A stretch of DNA of 64,000 bases, from the NCBI GenBank assembly GCA_029962745.1, contig CM057153.1, forward strand, positions 5,271,006 to 5,335,005, read 5' to 3'. Position 1 is the first letter of the stretch; every line of letters begins with the position of its first letter. Of this stretch, positions 38,501 through 48,946 are shown piece after piece. This stretch comes from Echinometra lucunter. Its lineage: Eukaryota; Echinodermata; Echinoidea; Camarodonta; Echinometridae. The translations under genes were made by a program, and so were the position numbers. The notes beneath the pieces were generated by a model, which saw only the letters and a program-made list of their open reading frames with translations, searched no databases and had not been told where the DNA came from.

Positions 38501-40087
38501 TGCCAGGGTATAGTCATAAAGGCCTATTTAACCGTTAATAATCACTCTGCCACTGTTAAGGGACGGATTTGCAACAATCGACCGCTCTTCTTTTTTTTAG
38601 ACACGCGAAAATAGACTGCACTTCAGTTAGGCGTAAACATGTTTGGTACATGTACATAAATAATTTCACATGCAAAACAGCCGAAGCTGGATCATTGATG
38701 TTTATATCTTTGGCACAATAAATGATATTTTTAGAATATACGTGCTTAACAAACTATCAATATACAAATACTATAGTAAGGCATATAAAAGGGGAATTCT
38801 TAGCCAAATACTAACTATATTTAAGTACTTTGCACTGCTAAAGCATGGGAAATGGTACCTATCAAAAAGCGCAAAGAAACAGCATCCAAACAGCATGTGA
38901 TGTTCTTGTTTTCATATTTCTTTTCCTATGTATAAAGGGCAAAAACAATACAAACGGTGAATATAATTAAAATATGCATGTTTTGACTAATCCAGTTTAC
39001 AAGACATAAGGAGAAGACAAGGACTATCACTGTGGCAACTATTAGGAGAAAAAAGTCATTAAATTTATAACGTGAATATAATGTTGTGTTCTATTTTTAA
39101 ACAGTGACATTGGAAAACCGAGTTTGGATGACATGCTACTGACAACAAGAAGCAAAGAGTACAAAATTTAAAGCAAGAAATTAAAAATGTATATACTTTT
39201 TTAAAGATATTAAGACAAGAAAAGGATAACTTAAGTCGTTAAATCTATCAGTTTGAAATTACTATGTAAATTTTTGGCAAATATACCCAATTAGTGTTCA
39301 CTTAACTTTGGGGTAAACTGGATTGTGCTTAATTTCCTCAGTCTTTTATAAGAAATACAAAACTGATAACCAAAACCAAGTGCTCACCAGAACTGGCACA
39401 GAAGATTTGCTAAAAAAAAAAATTAGTGCAAAATTAATCAAATAATGGTTACAAATTTTAGGCATGTTGTACCTTATAAAAATGTGATAAATTTTTATGA
39501 AAGGAAATTATATCCCAACTCGGCATTTTAGCGGTTGTATTTAGATGTAGTTAGATAAAATTTATTCTGTTGAAGCATTGTTTTCTGAAAATATTACTCC
39601 TCAGCAAATCTGTTCGTATGTACATCCATTTTAAACTTTTAAGTTAAAATTTTAATGGCCATAATATGGGCTATTTTGTTCATGCGCTGTATTTCATATC
39701 TGATCGCTTTAGTGCCTCTTTCTTTCTCCCCTATCTTTAGTGTTTGTGTATTCCAAAAGAGCAAACAGAATACGGATAATGTACGAAACCATACGTGCGA
39801 ATGTGAATACTCACGTTTAAGGTGTAAATGCTGCCATATTCCTCGGCGAATCTCTTCATTTTCTTCAAGACGTCGTGGCGCAAATCCAAGAGTGAGCCCA
39901 GGAGGGGTAATCCAGAAGGCCCCGGGGGGTAACGCCGGAGTCTACCATCACCCTTCCTTGTCTTGAGAGACTGAACAACGCGGTACGCCAGATACACGGT
40001 TATCACACATAGTAAAGCTGATGCAAATGAATAGAGGTAAGACAAGGGCGATGCAGTGCTTGAGATGCTATGCCTTGTCATTGTCAT
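32327..40087 (-). CDS. CYP2-like (clan 2) cytochrome P450, complete, five exons
   Basis: Microsomal heme monooxygenase of clan 2; substrate cannot be told from sequence. Exons in transcript order: 40087-39815, 35179-35056, 34392-33643, 33322-33029 and 32508-32327. All junctions are GT-AG and all phases agree, giving 540 residues with one stop. Features: an N-terminal membrane anchor (about residues 16-38), a proline-rich hinge YPPGPSGLPLLG, ExxR at E405-R408 (ESLRLHPPAP), a PERF-type FRPSRF, and the heme loop FSIGARLCPG with the thiolate at C485. Two canonical sites differ. Helix I reads AGCTSVVASL (346-355) where AGTDTTS is usual, so both acid and catalytic threonine are replaced. Helix C has HRKNR (143-147) where WKxxR is usual. 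A charged Glu/Ser-rich insertion of about 35 residues precedes helix I. The start is the first Met before the anchor. No reading-frame damage is seen, so the gene looks functional. Exact family (CYP2 or a related clan-2 family) is open. Confidence 0.88.
33029..33322 (-). CDS. P450 exon 4: ExxR and PERF-type motif
   Basis: Residues 383-481, acceptor TTTCAG, donor GTTAGT. It includes FTKAVMLESLRLHPPAPLG (E405 and R408 form the ExxR charge pair) and DFRPSRFL, and ends at FSIG, the first half of the heme loop. Confidence 0.9.
33643..34392 (-). CDS. P450 exon 3: helices C to J
   Basis: A 750-bp exon, residues 133-383, with acceptor CATAG and donor GTAAGT. It holds helix C (HRKNR in place of WxxxR), a charged Glu/Ser-rich linker (EESNSSSGGESDPE) and helix I with AGCTSVV. 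It ends at EIDQAVEQ and a split Arg codon. Plain readthrough past the donor meets intron sequence, so the splice is required. Confidence 0.88.
35056..35179 (-). CDS. P450 exon 2
   Basis: Encodes LGPTSLVVLNNKNVIKEAF and the following VTNAADMNHRPQAMMD. Acceptor CCAG sits just before the leucine codon, and the exon ends one base into a Gly codon at donor GTAATC. It joins the previous exon to form the usual YGxIYxLxLGxxxxVVL strand. Confidence 0.85.
36276..36811. mobile_element. GC-rich inverted-repeat element
   Basis: A sharply bounded GC-rich island in AT-rich intron DNA. Ends are AGTTTACATTTCCCCCGG and the inverse of GCCAAATGTAAACC. The interior repeats CCGTACGG / GAGCCCGTG-type words on both strands and has a G run of about 23 at 36419-36441. 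No protein match; long frames across it are a by-product of composition. Confidence 0.6.
37760..37992. mobile_element. Foldback MITE with ~70-bp arms
   Basis: The left arm (AAAATTCCGAGTCAGGTTG, GGGCCACACTCCATTCCGG) and the inverse of the right arm (AAAATTCCGAGGCAGACTTG, GGGCCACACTCCATTACGG) match over about 70 bp. The remaining centre holds direct ATTCCAGGTCA repeats. 233 bp in the P450 intron. Confidence 0.78.
39815..40087 (-). CDS. P450 exon 1: membrane anchor and proline hinge
   Basis: Encodes residues 1-91 and ends in phase 0 at donor GTGAGT. It contains the hydrophobic anchor SFASALLCVITVYLAYRVV, the hinge YPPGPSGLPLLGSL and the start of the first beta sheet (EEYGSIYTLN). The next Met is only two codons downstream, so the first ATG is a reasonable but not certain start. 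Confidence 0.88.
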
Positions 40088-41924
40088 TTTGTTTTAAGAA
40101 TTATTTCCCGCTCTTCTCCATCTCACGGAATGTATATCGGTCCCCTTTTCTATCTTTATTATTCTTCACTCCTATCTCTGTATCTACCCCGCTATCTTTC
40201 TCATCATTCCCCGCTAAAACTGGCGCTCAGCACACCATGCAGATATAAAAAGCTTCACCGACGTCTAAGAAAATTAAGTTTTGGCTTAAAATGTAAAACT
40301 CACAAATAACGCCACTCGATGGGTACTTGTTCGTTTATAATCACTCATTGAAGCTGTCAAGGAAAAAACACGAAAATTCGACCTTGCCATTTTCACCTCA
40401 AGTGAGTGGCTCGTAGCACTAGATGTTATAGGATTAGCATTTTGTATCATGTTGCTCTGTATTAGTGTTGCTTTTTTTTCTTTCTTCTTCTTTCTTTAAG
40501 TTTTGTGGTGAGGGAGGGGTGGTGGCCTTATTCACGTATGATTGAATTGTTAAAGCAAAAGAGCAGTAAGCCCTCATGATGGTGAAGTGTGTCGTATCGG
40601 GTAATGGCAAGGTATTTTGTGGGCGGGGCTTCGATCAGTTTGTTGCGTTTACAGTCATTGAGTGTCAACAGTCTGTGATTTCTGCGAATAGAATATCAGT
40701 CAATGGTATATGAGCTCCACCCCCTTGTGACCTTGTAGCTAGTTGTTGTAAGTGTACGCTAAAGCATGCAGTGGACGTCTGCAAGCCATGAATAAATAAC
40801 CTCTTACTAAATTTAGAACGGACAAAACATTCATTTCAAGGGTGAATCCAGTACTTTGCAAATTAAAAATTACTTCCAATATGCCCCGATATGATCTGAG
40901 AAGAAAAAGAAAATCGTCAGGTTTGTGTGGGCGTGTGTGTATCTGTGTGTGTGTATGTGTTCATGTTTTTACTAACATTAAAAAAAAAAAAACCCTCTGA
41001 CTATCTAAAGAAAAAATCAGAGCAGTATTTTTGTCCCATACACACGAGAATACAAACAATGAGAGGCATGGAACTCCGACCCCCCTCCCTTTATATCGGT
41101 CGCAAAGAAAGAGGTCAAGTAACCTCTTGTAGCAGAAAGAGAAACGACGTTTCTTTTCATTCAGCATAAGGCCTCGACAGAACGGTACTCTCGAATCTGA
41201 ATAATATAGGATTAGGATCAATACTGACTCGTCGCTGCATGCGTGGATTGTCCGTGTAATGCTTGTCCATAGTGGACTATTGTAATTCCAGTTTGAAAGG
41301 GTGAAAAATATCAGCTTTCTCATTTTTAAGGACATGTGTGACGGTGTGTGTGCAAGTGTGCCATTTTGGAAGAATAAAATATAGCATGGGAATTAGGTTT
41401 TCTCTCCAAATTAATGCCTTCAGTTGAAAAAAAGAAGAGAAATACCATTTTAAAAAAGGTCAATGGACCAAATTTTAAAACCACATGTGTATGCAGTTCC
41501 ATATAGGCCCTACCCATTTCTGTGGGTATAGTGCATGGCCGTACGCATGGGGGGGGGGGGGGGGGCAGGGGGCATTCCCCACTAAATTTTCAAGCCACTT
41601 TTTCCGTTTGTAGTTTCAATTCTATAGATACAAAAGCTCCCCCGTGTGGGAGAAGGGATACCCGTCCCACACCATCCCCGCTTGTTCGCTTTCCTCCCTC
41701 GCTTGTGTGTTCCTTCGAATATCGAACATAGCCTTGCCCCCAGGAAAAAAATTCCTAAATACGGCCTCGCGGCAGTGTGTTTGCTTTCAGCAAGACTAAT
41801 TTAATAATTGCTTGTCATTCTGCATGATTCCAAAACCTCGTATACCCAGCTAGCAAAATATCTGGTCCCACCTGTGTTTATCGCGGGCCATAGCACTTGT
41901 CAAATAAAGTACATGTACCACGCT

Positions 41925-43313
41925 ATATGGTACAGCCATTGTAATTTGATGGCGCACCGCGGTAATTTGAACATAAATTGATGGTATAAGCATGCGGAGG
42001 AGAAAATCGCGATCCCGTGAGGGTAATATAAGCCCACGAAGTTACGATTCTCTCCTCCACCAGTCCAAATGGAACCCATATTGGCCCACGGTACAAACAG
42101 ACTTTCATAATGCAGTTGGAGGTGGAATGGTTAATGGCGTACTTTCGTTTCTTGCTTCGGTAATCTGATAGTAATTATGTTTGAATGACTGTGTTTGTAC
42201 TATTGTTGCCATGATTCTTTTTACAAGGGAACCGGGGCCCATTTGCCTCATAACCATATGGGACCCAGATGGGCTTCCCTCTTGGGACCCATATACCGTT
42301 TGCATCATGGCCCCGATAAGGGTTCCCTGTGGAAAGTTGGTGAAGAGAATTATGATCACTTCGTGGGCTCATTACCCCAACGGGGTCACGATTTCCTCCA
42401 CCAGTGGTCGACGTGGAGTCAGTGTGGGATCCGCTTGTTCCCCCTTTCGCCTCCGAATGACAGTGCCCCTTTTGTCTCTGATAAGTACCCTTTCTACCTA
42501 TATTTCCTATTGTCACGAAATGAATACCTGAAAAGAGATGGCTTCAGAGAATTAGCAAGGCTTAGTCTTCATAGAGCAAAGAATTCTCCCATTGATACCC
42601 CCACAGTGCATGGGAGGCAATCTTGAGCAGCTAGGGAGCATGATCATGATGATGGACGCAACGCTCCCAAATTTACATCTTCACGGGGTCGTATAGTGTC
42701 CTTCAATATTTTAAGCACTAGAGCCAATTTCTAGTAATTATGGTGTAACATTTATTATTATTTTTTAACAACACATGCACATGTTGGTGTCAATATGCAT
42801 ATAGCACATCGCTTTATTTGATAGACAATGTAGATAAAATGCCTTGCTCAAGGACATAAGTGCCGTGTCGGGGATCGAACCCCGGATCTTCTCGTCTCCA
42901 GTCAAGCGCCTTAAAACACTCGACTACGGCACCTCTACGACTACGGCACCTCTGCCTTTAATTAAAGGTCTTATCGATTCTTCTATCATGATTCTGTGTA
43001 AAAGAAACACATTCAGTTTGAATATCTTCTCGAATAAAATAAGAAACATGGCAGGGTTGATGCATGAAAATAACAATACAGATATGGAAGGACCCTGTAC
43101 TGTGCAGTAAGTGGCATTATCACTGTAAATAGTTCACACTTGACTCGAAGTATTCCCTGTCGTTTACCTATTGGCTAATAACCTCATGAGTAAAATGCAT
43201 AGCCTGATGAGCTTATACGAAAAAGTACCAAACCCATGGCACAAACACTGCAATTTCATGCTATATGTACAAATTACCGTTGGTATACCATCAAATTACC
43301 ATGATTGTACCAT
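41925..43313. repeat. Nested inverted repeats, possibly a 1.4-kb composite element
   Basis: Outer arms: ATGGTACAGCCATTGTAATT (from 41927) inverse to a block ending 43313 (AATTACCATGATTGTACCAT). Inner arms: about 41994-42085 and 42297-42412, sharing inverse copies of AGCCCACGAAGT and CTCCACCAG. Between are repeats of GGGACCCATAT. The Ser-tRNA-like SINE at 42860 lies inside the outer arms. Confidence 0.5.
42860..42932 (-). repeat. tRNA-Ser-like SINE head
   Basis: On the minus strand a perfect 7-bp acceptor stem (GTGCCGT with ACGGCAC), a TCGAGTG...AAGGCGCTTGAC D-arm region like tRNA-Ser, and a B box GGGGTTCGATCCCC. The anticodon stem pairs poorly and two extra bases sit before the acceptor strand, so it is not a working tRNA. 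Confidence 0.6.
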
Positions 43314-44434
43314 GGATACCGTGGTACTTTTCTACAAGGGAGAAACATTGTATTTTACACTACCCCGCATAGAACATTACCGTCTCAATCTGCAAGCATG
43401 ATTAATTTTGAACCACTAGAATCAATACAAAGGAACTTAGGCTGGGGTGAAAATGGCATAGAAATAAAGCATTTTTCTTGCATTCTTTTTTCATTTTTTT
43501 TCTGATTTACCTTTAGCCTTCTCCTTTTAATTTTTTTTTCTTGTTTCCCTCTTTCCTCTTCTCCTTTTCCTTTCTTTGGGAAGAGGGCAGGACTACAGTT
43601 CCAACGCTCCTCCCACTCATTACGCCAGTGGCAAACAACGATTTGTTTACCGTTTATGAGTTGAGAACATGGCGGCCTTCACCTTTGAATGAATGTACAA
43701 GGTCTCCAACTATTTCAGAGAAGTAGAATGGAAAGGAAAGCGAAGTTATAAATCCAAAAAGATCACTGTTACACGAAATAAGAATGTCTGAAGAAGACAT
43801 TTACCACAAAATCGTATTGAACACAGAGGTAGAGGAAGTACTTTCAGGGTCATATTTGGGATCACTTCGGGGTCATTTTAGGGATCCCTTTCTTTTGGAG
43901 TTGAATCCGCTCCAAGCAGCGGTTTGAATTACTCCTTTTTTTTTTTTTTAGAGTGGTTTCCATTTTAAAAAATGAAGTGATCTCTAATATGACCCACAAT
44001 ATGATACACAATATGTAGATTACCACTCATTTAACATTTAGAAATTATAAGCTTTGCCAAAATGTAAGCGTCATATCCAGTGCCCAGGATGGGCCTGTTT
44101 ATAGCCCAAGCTTCCCCTCGGTATAAATTAAAGTCAACCTTTCCCCCTCTAGACATGTTCTCTTCCTCTCATTACTTGTTGTGAATTAATTTCCTTGCAT
44201 AAACTTTATATGCTTTAGCGAAAATTGCAGAGCTATGTGTTCTTAAGCTTGATGAAATTTAACTTCAAAGTAAACCCGGGTCCAGCAATATACTTCATGC
44301 AGCCACAACCCAGAAAACGGGTGAGTTGCTGGGTAAGTTGTTTGAACTTCGAGAATAAAAATGGAAGCGTGCAAACATTACAAAGGGTAAGGTCGTGGCA
44401 CCGGTTGGTGTGAATATAAAGCTATATAAAGTTT

Positions 44435-44676
44435 CATGGGCGGCGCTATAGGGGGCAGGGAGCGGCCGCCCCTATGATTTTTCAGCTGATATAAAAGGAG
44501 AAGGAGAAGAAAAGGGAGAACCGAATGAAGGAACGAAGGAAGGTATAAGCAGGAAAAGATGACAGGATCATGCAACTACATTAGCCTTTTTAAAATTTCA
44601 TTTAAAGCCTGCATAAATTCGTTAAAAACCAGAAAAATACTTCCCCTCGCCCATCAAAATACCCTGGCGCCGCCCT
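44435..44676. mobile_element. Short hAT-like inverted-repeat element
   Basis: Ends CATGGGCGGCGCTATAGGG and the inverse of CCCTGGCGCCGCCCTG. Flanks TAAAGTTT and TATAGTTC match only partly, so the 8-bp duplication is uncertain. The interior is purine-rich. Confidence 0.5.
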
Positions 44677-45469
44677 GTATAGTTCACACTCTTCTTGTTA
44701 ATGATGACTGAAGATGAGTGATGGACAAGGACGGCGACTGTATAATGACATGAAGAGTAAAGCCCCCCCCCCCCACCAAAAAAAAAGGGAAAGTGCCCCG
44801 GCTCCGCGGCCACTACTTGACAACCCGTCAGCTGCACTATGCCTACTAAAGCATTATAAAATGCAGATTTTTTTCCTGTTGCAAATTTCATATATCTTCT
44901 CTATATCTACACAATGTAATTGTGACAATATACGCTACATATACATCTTCATCTCACTAAGTACAAGATGAAAAGCTCTGTCAAGTGACGGAATCCCAGA
45001 TAAAATTATTGTGCCTGTGAATCTGCGTTGAAGGACTAATGCAGCAGACAAACAAAAATTGTGCCAAACTGACCACCTACAGAATAAGAGAGATGAGGAC
45101 TGTGGATTCCGTGTAGTTATTGTTAAAACACATCTATAAGGTGTCTCCTCAGAAAAGTAAAAGAAAAAAAAAAGAAGAAAGAAACATTAATGTGAAGGAC
45201 GTATCGCACTTAAACCGATTCAGCCGTGACCCGACCTAATTTCACGTTGCTTTTCTTCCTGAAAAGAGGAAGATCTATTTTGATAATATAAAAATAACTA
45301 CTGGTATGAAAAGGTGGCAATTAATACATGGTAAAATGGCAAGGACGTTTTCCAAGAAGAAGCGCTGTGTAAATAAACATGATGAATACCGGTAAGGGAA
45401 CAAAGTAAAATGGCAAGGTCGATTTTATCATTCTGTATTAATTCTTATCATTCTGTTTAAGATCCAGTT

Positions 45470-45725
45470 TACTCTCTACCTATCTACCTATCTATCTCTC
45501 TATCTCTCTCTCTTTCTCTCTCTCTATCTCTCTATCTATCTATCTATCTATCTATCCATCTATCCTTCACTCTGCCCTCTCCCGGCTCTCACTCTTTACT
45601 CCTGATATGAGGAGCCCGTACTATACTGTATAAGTGTCGGTGCGGGCGCGGACTATCATACTTCATGGCAACCTCAAGTCGACATGCACACCTGAAAACC
45701 ACCTGAAGTCGGGGACACTTGAGGG

Positions 45726-45759
<34 letters not shown>

Positions 45760-45760
45760 T
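45470..45760 (+). repeat. (TATC)n/(CTCT)n and (TA)n microsatellites
   Basis: Tetranucleotide TATC and CTCT runs at 45475-45556, then about 15 TA units at 45729-45758 immediately before the first SINE copy. Confidence 0.85.
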
Positions 45761-45851
45761 GAAAGAAATGAAAATGGGAGAATAATAATTGCGTAGCTCC
45801 CTCAATGTTCCCCAGAGCTGTCATCCATTTTGAATCAAGGGTTGAAAAAAT

Positions 45852-45921
45852 GCCTCCGCCGGGAATCGAACACGGGTCACTGGCTTAGAACGCCAATGCC
45901 TTACCACTAGACCACAGAGGC
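45852..45921 (-). tRNA. tRNA-Arg(TCT)-like gene or SINE head, copy 1
   Basis: All four arms fold: acceptor GCCTCTG with CGGAGGC (one G-T pair), D-stem GTCT with AGGC, anticodon stem TTGGC with GCCAG around loop GTTCTAA (anticodon TCT), and T-stem CCGTG with CCCGG (one mismatch) around TTCGATT. No intron; the discriminator base is A. Its place inside a 395-bp repeated unit suggests the head of a SINE rather than a working tRNA gene. Confidence 0.5.
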
Positions 45922-46246
45922 GGGCCAGCAGTTAGGCGTGACCGAATCCAATTGACCGACAGACAGATTTCCAACCCTATTTGATCCTTTATTTTGGTGC
46001 AGATGAGTTAATGAACAATGAGAAACCGCATGCCGCAGTTGGATCTCAGCTAAAAGCCTGGATAAATGCATAAGTCAGAATAAGGAGACAATACATTGAA
46101 AGAAATTTGACAAATGCAAACAACTTTGGCAACTCCCTTGTAAATAATAAACACTGAAAGAAATGAAAATGGGAGAATAATAATTGCGTAGCTCCCTCAG
46201 TGTTCCCTAGAGCTGTCATCCATTTTGAATCAAGGGTTGAAAAAAT

Positions 46247-46316
46247 GCCTCCGCCGGGAATCGAACACGGGTCACTGGCTTAGAACGCCAATGCTTTACC
46301 ACTAGACCACAGAGGC
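46247..46316 (-). tRNA. tRNA-Arg(TCT)-like gene or SINE head, copy 2
   Basis: Same as copy 1 but with one change in the D-stem (AAGC in place of AGGC), which breaks a pair. It lies in the second 395-bp unit. More likely a tRNA-like SINE head. Confidence 0.42.
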
Positions 46317-46687
46317 GGGCCAGCAGTTAGGCGTGACCGAATCCAATTGACCGACAGACAGATTTCCAACCCTATTTGTGCCTTTATTTTGGTGCAGATG
46401 AGTTAATGAACAATGAGAAGCCGCATGCCGCAGTTGGATCTCAGCTAGAAGCCTGGATACATGCATAAGTCAGAATAAGGGGACAATACATTGAAAGAAA
46501 TTTGACAAATGCAAACAACTTTGGCAACTCCCTTGTAAATAATATTTTTTCAACCCTTGATTCAAAATGGATGACAGCTCTGGGGAACGTTGAGGGAGCT
46601 ACGCAATTATTATTCTCCCATTTTCATTTCTTTCAGTGTTTATTATTTACAAGGGAGTTGCCAAAGTTGTTTGCATTTGTCAAATTT

Positions 46688-46689
<2 letters not shown>

Positions 46690-46752
<63 letters not shown>
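46690..46752 (+). repeat. (TA)n microsatellite
   Basis: About 30 TA units, directly after the inverted SINE tail copy. Confidence 0.92.
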
Positions 46753-46755
<3 letters not shown>

Positions 46756-48269
46756 TTATTTATTCTTTACGTCTATCTATCTGAATCACTCTTTATCCTT
46801 TTCTCTCTCTCTGTAACTCTTTCTTTCTCGAACAAATATATATTTATCGTTGCTGAGCTGCCTATTTTACAAAACTACAAAACAGTATTTTTTCCCAACA
46901 CCTTATTCTTTATTCAATGTATTACACTGCTACCTCGATCCTTTCCTACGAGATGCAAAAGACTCTTATGGAATTGTGTTCACGAAGTTATCTGTTATCA
47001 CATAGTTATCTGATTATCTGTTATCACATAGTTATCTAATTATGTGCTCACAGTACAAGGTTTCTGTTCGTGTGATTTACCACGTAATTACATATATAGT
47101 TGACATACTGAACACAGAGTGCGGTATGCAATATGCTGTATATATTGAAATGTGTGTAAACCTTGAGTTCGTAGTACTGCCACTGTGTGGACTTTCAGAT
47201 CATGTGGGTTATCACATAATTACCATCAAAGTTGACATATTGACCACAGAGTGACACACATTTACCACAGTGTGGTATGTATTGATCTATGCGTAAACCC
47301 TGTATAGCAATTGTCACAGTGTGGCATTTCAGATCATGTGGTTTACCATACAATTACCCACACAGTTGATATACTGAACACAGAATGACTCATAATGTGT
47401 GTTATGTATTGAACTATGTTTTATGTGTTCATAGTGATTGCCGCAGTGTGCGATTTCAGACATGTGATTTGCCACATAATGTTCACATAGTTGACATTGT
47501 GAAGAGAGCGGTGCTACTTTGAAATCGGCCCACGCTATGACATTTTGACACAGGGAAAATCGAATTGGAAAAGACAGTTGATTGATCGCTAAAAGTTGTG
47601 TGCATTTTTGAATTGAGTAATCTTTAGAAGTATTTTTTTATTCTCAATAATATCACAGGTACCTGTAAAGTAGTTACAGAAGAGAATGATGTTGAAATTT
47701 CATGACGTAAAATTCTTACAAAACAATGTAGGTCTAATTTGAAAGTCCAAACTGAAGCTTGCTCTTTTGCTGTGCCATGCCCAGTGTCGAGCTACCACGA
47801 TCCCCTATTAAAGAACTTGTTGACTATAATTCTTTTTTTTTCTTCAAACCTTTGCATAATTCTGAAACAAAACCCTCGAAAACCCTCAAGCTTAAACTGA
47901 TATTCCACTCAAGAAAACTTTGGCCCCAACATGCCCGAGATAAGACTTTCATAATGAAAACAAAAAATGTGAGAAACACTCAGGTATTAAAAACCTTGCA
48001 GAAATTCAGATAATGAGAAAACAGTACTTTCGGATTTTTCTTAAGATAGTACTAGGTAATTCTATATACTGAGACAAAGTGACAACTAAGTAATGAGATC
48101 TGTGATGTCATTTCATTACTATTGTTCATATATCTTTACGTTCCCATCTTGTCCATCTGAAACCATTTTCTATTGCCTTTACCCTAATTTTGCTCGCGTT
48201 AGCAAGGATAGACATTTATGAAATATTTTTCTACACACAGCTAAATGTAAAAATATTTTTAAAAGTTTG

Positions 48270-48275
48270 TTTATT
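48270..48275 (-). promoter_or_regulatory. Candidate polyadenylation signal of the arylsulfatase
   Basis: AATAAA on the minus strand about 235 bp after the stop codon, in AT-rich DNA with no coding signal. Position is plausible for a 3' UTR but AATAAA is common by chance here. Confidence 0.35.
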
Positions 48276-48507
48276 AGTGAATATTTTGTCATTTTATCAA
48301 ATATTCCTTCTAGAAGAAAAATATGAGGCTTAATCATTATTCCATACGTGTAAGATCATTATTTTCATCATCGACGGACTGAAAAAAAAGGGGGATCATT
48401 TTCTTAGAAACATGGAAAAGAACGCTTGGATATATCTTCGATCCCGAATCGGTTTTGCTATACCGGGATTAGTGGGGTCCCCCCCCCCCCCTTGGGCTCT
48501 ACCATAT

Positions 48508-48946
48508 TTACGCCACCGGTATAGCGGTGGTACATGTTGGACTACTAGGGGTGGTGGATTCGTTCTTGTTGCGGTCGGCTACCTTGATGAGATTCTGGTA
48601 GCACGGTGGAATCTCGGGGTCCTGCTCGTAGTTACAGATGCAGTCGGTGGCAGGATTGCAGCACGGCACGATGCAGTAATCAAACTGATCAAGCAGCGGT
48701 TGTCCAGGGACCAGGGACGCGTTGTGGACTGCGACGGCCTTTTGAATGTCAGCTAAGACGTCGGCGAAATCGGCCACGTTGAGTGGGTAAGCTTCGCCAG
48801 GGTCCTTGAAGAGGTCAAAGAGAAGGGGTGGGTCATGGAAGGTAACGCAATCACCCTCGCATTCGTTGCAGTCGAAGTAGTCGGAGATGGGGAAACCGCC
48901 ATCGCAGCGATTGCCGTACTCGTGCTGAGCGAGGACACGTTGGGTT
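48508..48946 (-). CDS. Arylsulfatase exon 7: C-terminal domain
   Basis: Residues 443-588 and TAA at 48510-48508, acceptor AACAG. It starts [19 protein letters not shown], includes the conserved [18 protein letters not shown], then a Cys-rich region ([13 protein letters not shown]) and a Ser/Thr-rich tail. Its first 60 residues are not obvious from ATG-initiated frames. Confidence 0.9.

Larger units (their letters stand above)
35180..39814. other. First intron of the P450 (4.6 kb)
   Basis: Minus-strand intron joining phase-0 exon ends. It holds a G homopolymer (35280-35293) and two inverted-repeat elements (36276-36811 and 37760-37992). The rest is AT-rich with no recognisable coding. Confidence 0.7.
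45759..46545 (-). repeat. Two tandem copies (395-bp period) of a tRNA-derived SINE unit
   Basis: Units start at 45759 and 46154, both with CTGAAAGAAATGAAAATGGG. Read on the minus strand each has a tRNA-like head followed by a tail that includes AACCCTTGATTCAAAATGGA and GGAGCTACGCAATTATTATT. The copies differ at few positions. A third partial copy of the tail lies inverted at 46542-46690, next to the long TA repeat. A diverged relative of the tail occurs at 14265-14385. Confidence 0.75.
40088..48507. other. Intergenic region between the P450 start and the arylsulfatase end
   Basis: Both neighbouring genes are on the minus strand; the P450 promoter should be in the first few hundred bases. Content: GT-rich stretch near 40930, homopolymers, nested inverted repeats at 41.9-43.3 kb, SINEs, microsatellites at 45.47-45.76 and 46.69-46.75 kb, and an imperfectly repeated region with GTGGTTTACCACATAATTAC-like words at 46.97-47.5 kb. 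No protein-coding gene was recognised. Confidence 0.7.

Noticed and set aside
40241..40252. TATAAAA as the P450 TATA box
   Set aside because: The good TATAAAA is on the plus strand; in the minus-strand gene direction it reads TTTTATATC, which is a poor match.
46502..47013. Frames with (IY)n
   Set aside because: Translation of a TA microsatellite.
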